Shown here one piece after another: positions 5,386-6,960 of a stretch of 6,960 bases of DNA; position 1 is the first letter of the stretch, and each line of letters opens with the position of its first letter. The stretch is taken from the NCBI GenBank assembly GCA_017515945.1, contig JAFWDX010000301.1:1-6960 (forward strand), given 5' to 3'. The stretch is from Blautia sp. GTDB taxonomy: Bacteria > Bacillota > Clostridia > Lachnospirales > Lachnospiraceae. The notes under the pieces were generated by a model. It worked only from the letters and a program-made list of their open reading frames with translations. It was not told where the DNA came from and made no database searches. Both the position numbers and the translations under genes were made by a program.

Positions 5386-6510
5386 ATGAAATTCAGAAAA
5401 AATCTGAAACGTATGTTGAGCATGCTTATCCTGACAGGCATCCTGCTGTCTGGATGGTCGGAAACGGTTTTGGTTGATTATTATGATTATGGCGATTATT
5501 ATGATTATAACTATCAGGGAGAACTGACCGGGGAGCCAGGTTCATACTATGACTGGGGCAGATATCCGAGTCCCTGGTACAGCATGGATCCGGAAAAAAT
5601 GAGCGAGCAGGAGCGGAAATGGTATTTTTATGAGATCCGCTTTTATGACCGCTCAGGCAATCTGTCTGAAACCAGTTATGTCAGAAAGGGAAGCACGCTG
5701 AAGCTCCCGGTTATGGCTTCGACAAGGAAATACACGTTTATGGGGTGGGATACGGCCAGAAAAAAGACAGCTGATCCCCAGTATATAGCCAGGCAGACCA
5801 TCACTCCTGAGGGAGACATGGATATATACAGTGTCTGGTTCCCAAAAGCGAAGGAGACAGATCTGAAAAAGAAGCAGCTGGTCGCCGTCAAAAAGTCTCT
5901 CTACAAAGAAGCTGTCATTGTGGGAGATTCCCGCATGATGCGCACGAGGATCCGTATGGAGACTCTTTATGGAAAGAGTTTCCAGGAGGATTTCCGGGTC
6001 AAATTCGTGGCGATCGGAGGGCAGACACTGGCCAATTTCAGAACCAAGACAGACGCCTATAGCGAAAAGGCGCTGCTTAAGATCCTGAAAGCAGATAATG
6101 AAAGAAAGGGTAAGCCCATTGCCGTGATTTTCTGCCTGGGCGTCAACGATCTGCACAGGGTATCCAATGCCGACAGCGTGGTATCCAGATATCTCACTTA
6201 TCTGGAAAAGCTGAAAAAAAAGCTGTCAGTGTACAATGTCAGGCTGTTCTTCATGAGCACAAACCCGGTCAGCAGCGGGTCCTGCAGCTTTCTCTACGAA
6301 GATGGGATCCAGTCATTTAATGAGGGCATGAAAGCCGGACTCCCGGAAGGGTATGCTTTCATCAACACATATAAATGGCTGCTGAAAACCGGCTATTCCT
6401 TTGATTCCGGGAAATCTGCGGACAGCAGCATCGATGACGGCCGGCATTATTCCACCCGTACATATAAACGGATCTTAAATTACGCCCTGCGTTTTATCAA
6501 TCGGGGATAA
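5386..6510 (+). CDS. Secreted SGNH/GDSL hydrolase with an InlB-type B-repeat
   Basis: This is a probable extracellular esterase or acetylhydrolase of unknown substrate, 374 residues long. Residues 1-25 form a signal peptide (basic KFRKNLKR, then a hydrophobic LSMLILTGILLSG core) with no lipobox cysteine. Residues 30-44 are a Tyr/Asp-rich stretch (VDYYDYGDYYDYNY). Residues 82-153 read as an InlB/Listeria-Bacteroides B-repeat, from YEIRFYDRSG through FMGWDTA (118-124) to IYSVWFPK. The catalytic domain (about 172-374) has VIVGDSR (177-183, nucleophile Ser182), AIGGQ (209-213, oxyanion Gly), LGVND (251-255, Asn254) and DDGRH (350-354, Asp351 and His354). All four SGNH blocks are therefore present. 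AAGGAG (5366-5371) lies 14 bases upstream of the ATG, a little far, but the signal peptide fixes the start. No LPXTG sorting signal is seen. A strong terminator follows, so it is probably monocistronic. Confidence 0.9.
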   Translation: MKFRKNLKRMLSMLILTGILLSGWSETVLVDYYDYGDYYDYNYQGELTGEPGSYYDWGRYPSPWYSMDPEKMSEQERKWYFYEIRFYDRSGNLSETSYVRKGSTLKLPVMASTRKYTFMGWDTARKKTADPQYIARQTITPEGDMDIYSVWFPKAKETDLKKKQLVAVKKSLYKEAVIVGDSRMMRTRIRMETLYGKSFQEDFRVKFVAIGGQTLANFRTKTDAYSEKALLKILKADNERKGKPIAVIFCLGVNDLHRVSNADSVVSRYLTYLEKLKKKLSVYNVRLFFMSTNPVSSGSCSFLYEDGIQSFNEGMKAGLPEGYAFINTYKWLLKTGYSFDSGKSADSSIDDGRHYSTRTYKRILNYALRFINRG

Positions 6511-6516
6511 AAAATT

Positions 6517-6558
6517 AACCCGGAACAGTTTGGCATCGGAAAACTGTTCCGGGTTTTT
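6517..6558 (+). terminator. Intrinsic terminator after the SGNH gene
   Basis: CCCGGAACAGTTT (6519-6531) pairs perfectly with AAACTGTTCCGGG (6541-6553) around a nine-base loop. Five T's follow, with two extra A-T pairs possible at the base (6517-6518). It begins seven bases after the TAA at 6508-6510. Confidence 0.95.
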
Positions 6559-6604
6559 ATTGCGGCTTCCTTTTCAACGCTAATGAACAGCTCCGGGAAT
6601 TATA

Positions 6605-6706
6605 AACTGTTCAGTCGCAGGCTCCTTACGTCGCATTGGGAGTGCGCCTCCCAAGGGACGCCTTCGGTGTGGCAGTAAATGCGAGGTACTGACCGAACAG
6701 TTACAA
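6605..6706 (+). repeat. Structured intergenic repeat, well preserved copy
   Basis: The ends AACTGTTC (6605-6612) and GAACAGTT (6695-6702) are perfect inverted repeats. Nested pairings are AGT/ACT (6613-6615 with 6688-6690) and CGCA/TGCG (6616-6619 with 6680-6683). Inside is a hairpin with CGTC/GACG (6629-6632 with 6657-6660) enclosing TTGGGAG/CTCCCAA (6636-6642 with 6648-6654). The right half is 80% identical to 5270-5309. The form fits a short non-autonomous mobile repeat or a structured RNA. There is no ORF. Confidence 0.65.
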
Positions 6707-6806
6707 CAGTATAAATCGTTCATTCGAAATAAAATACAGATATAACACAAAATGAACATAACAATTCAGACAATAATAAAGATGATAAAAAATAAGAAGA
6801 AAATGC

Positions 6807-6835
6807 TTGACAAAAGGCGATATCCGTGCTATAGT
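6807..6835 (+). promoter_or_regulatory. Strong sigma-A promoter for the gene starting at 6957
   Basis: A perfect TTGACA (6807-6812), a 17-base spacer and TATAGT (6830-6835, five of six). About 90 bases of AT-rich DNA precede it, like an UP element. Transcription should start near 6842. Confidence 0.85.
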
Positions 6836-6841
6836 AGTCTC

Positions 6842-6956
6842 ATCAAAAAGAACAGATTCACAGGAGCTTCACAGAAGCCAAAAGGAGCTCCACAGGAGGA
6901 CGGACCAATGTTCTGATCAAGATTCCACCATTATAGTCAGACAAGGAGGTTATAAA
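6842..6956 (+). promoter_or_regulatory. Leader with duplicated Shine-Dalgarno-like blocks
   Basis: This 115-base 5' leader has AGGAGCTTCACAG (6862-6874) repeated as AGGAGCTCCACAG (6883-6895), 12 of 13 bases alike. GCTTC (6866-6870) can pair with GAAGC (6874-6878), or GGAGCT (6863-6868) can pair with AGCTCC (6886-6891). The two pairings share bases and exclude each other. SD-like GGAG occurs four times (6863, 6884, 6895 and 6945). The leader resembles a translational control region; no known riboswitch class was recognised. Confidence 0.5.
6908..6916 (+). other. Two-codon ORF (ATG TTC TGA) with ideal ribosome site
   Basis: AGGAGGA (6894-6900) stands seven bases before ATG TTC TGA. Reading on past the TGA in the same frame reaches a TAA at 6953-6955, just before the GTG start at 6957. 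It may be a minimal leader peptide, a disrupted short ORF, or chance. Confidence 0.3.
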
Positions 6957-6960
6957 GTGA
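6957..6960 (+). CDS. Start of an unidentified gene, cut by the right edge
   Basis: AAGGAGG (6943-6949), a seven-base spacer and GTG (6957-6959) form a textbook translation start behind a strong promoter. Only four bases are inside the window, so the product cannot be named. Confidence 0.65.

Overview
The window looks like chromosomal DNA of a Gram-positive, probably gut-type Clostridia species (Bacillota, perhaps Lachnospiraceae). The evidence is a sigI-rsgI pair, strong AGGAGG-type ribosome binding sites, canonical sigma-A promoters, moderately high GC genes with AT-rich spacers, and REP-like hairpin clusters of a type seen in Bacillota. The family-level guess is inference. No rRNA, tRNA, CRISPR array, transposase or phage gene was found.

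Layout. Positions 1-1518 (minus) hold most of a sodium:solute symporter whose C-terminus lies beyond the left edge. It is separated from the divergent sigI by a 443-bp spacer. That spacer contains the symporter promoter with a cluster of small palindromes, a 167-bp REP-like double element (1672-1838), and a near-consensus sigma-A promoter (1843-1871) for sigI. sigI (1962-2708) and rsgI (2705-3862) overlap by ATGA and encode an alternative sigma factor and its membrane anti-sigma factor. RsgI carries an acidic/basic linker and four perfect 12-residue repeats, and lacks the Asn-Pro pair at which characterised RsgI proteins self-cleave. Convergent to it is a PLP aminotransferase of the DapL-like fold-type I group (3891-5057, minus). 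A 328-bp spacer with divergent candidate promoters and a degenerate structured repeat follows. Next is a secreted SGNH/GDSL hydrolase preceded by an InlB-type B-repeat (5386-6510, plus), closed by a strong intrinsic terminator (6517-6558). The last 400 bp hold a second, better preserved copy of the structured repeat (6605-6706), a near-perfect sigma-A promoter (6807-6835), and an unusual leader. The leader has duplicated Shine-Dalgarno-like blocks and a two-codon ORF, and ends at the GTG start of a gene that leaves the window at 6957.

How the parts relate. Only sigI and rsgI are clearly a functional unit: RsgI should hold SigI inactive at the membrane and release it on an envelope signal. The secreted SGNH hydrolase could be an envelope or polysaccharide esterase, but I see no SigI-type promoter in front of it, so membership in the regulon is not supported. 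The symporter and aminotransferase appear to be independent transcription units. The points most worth following are the altered RsgI cleavage motif, the two related structured intergenic repeats, and the leader before 6957.
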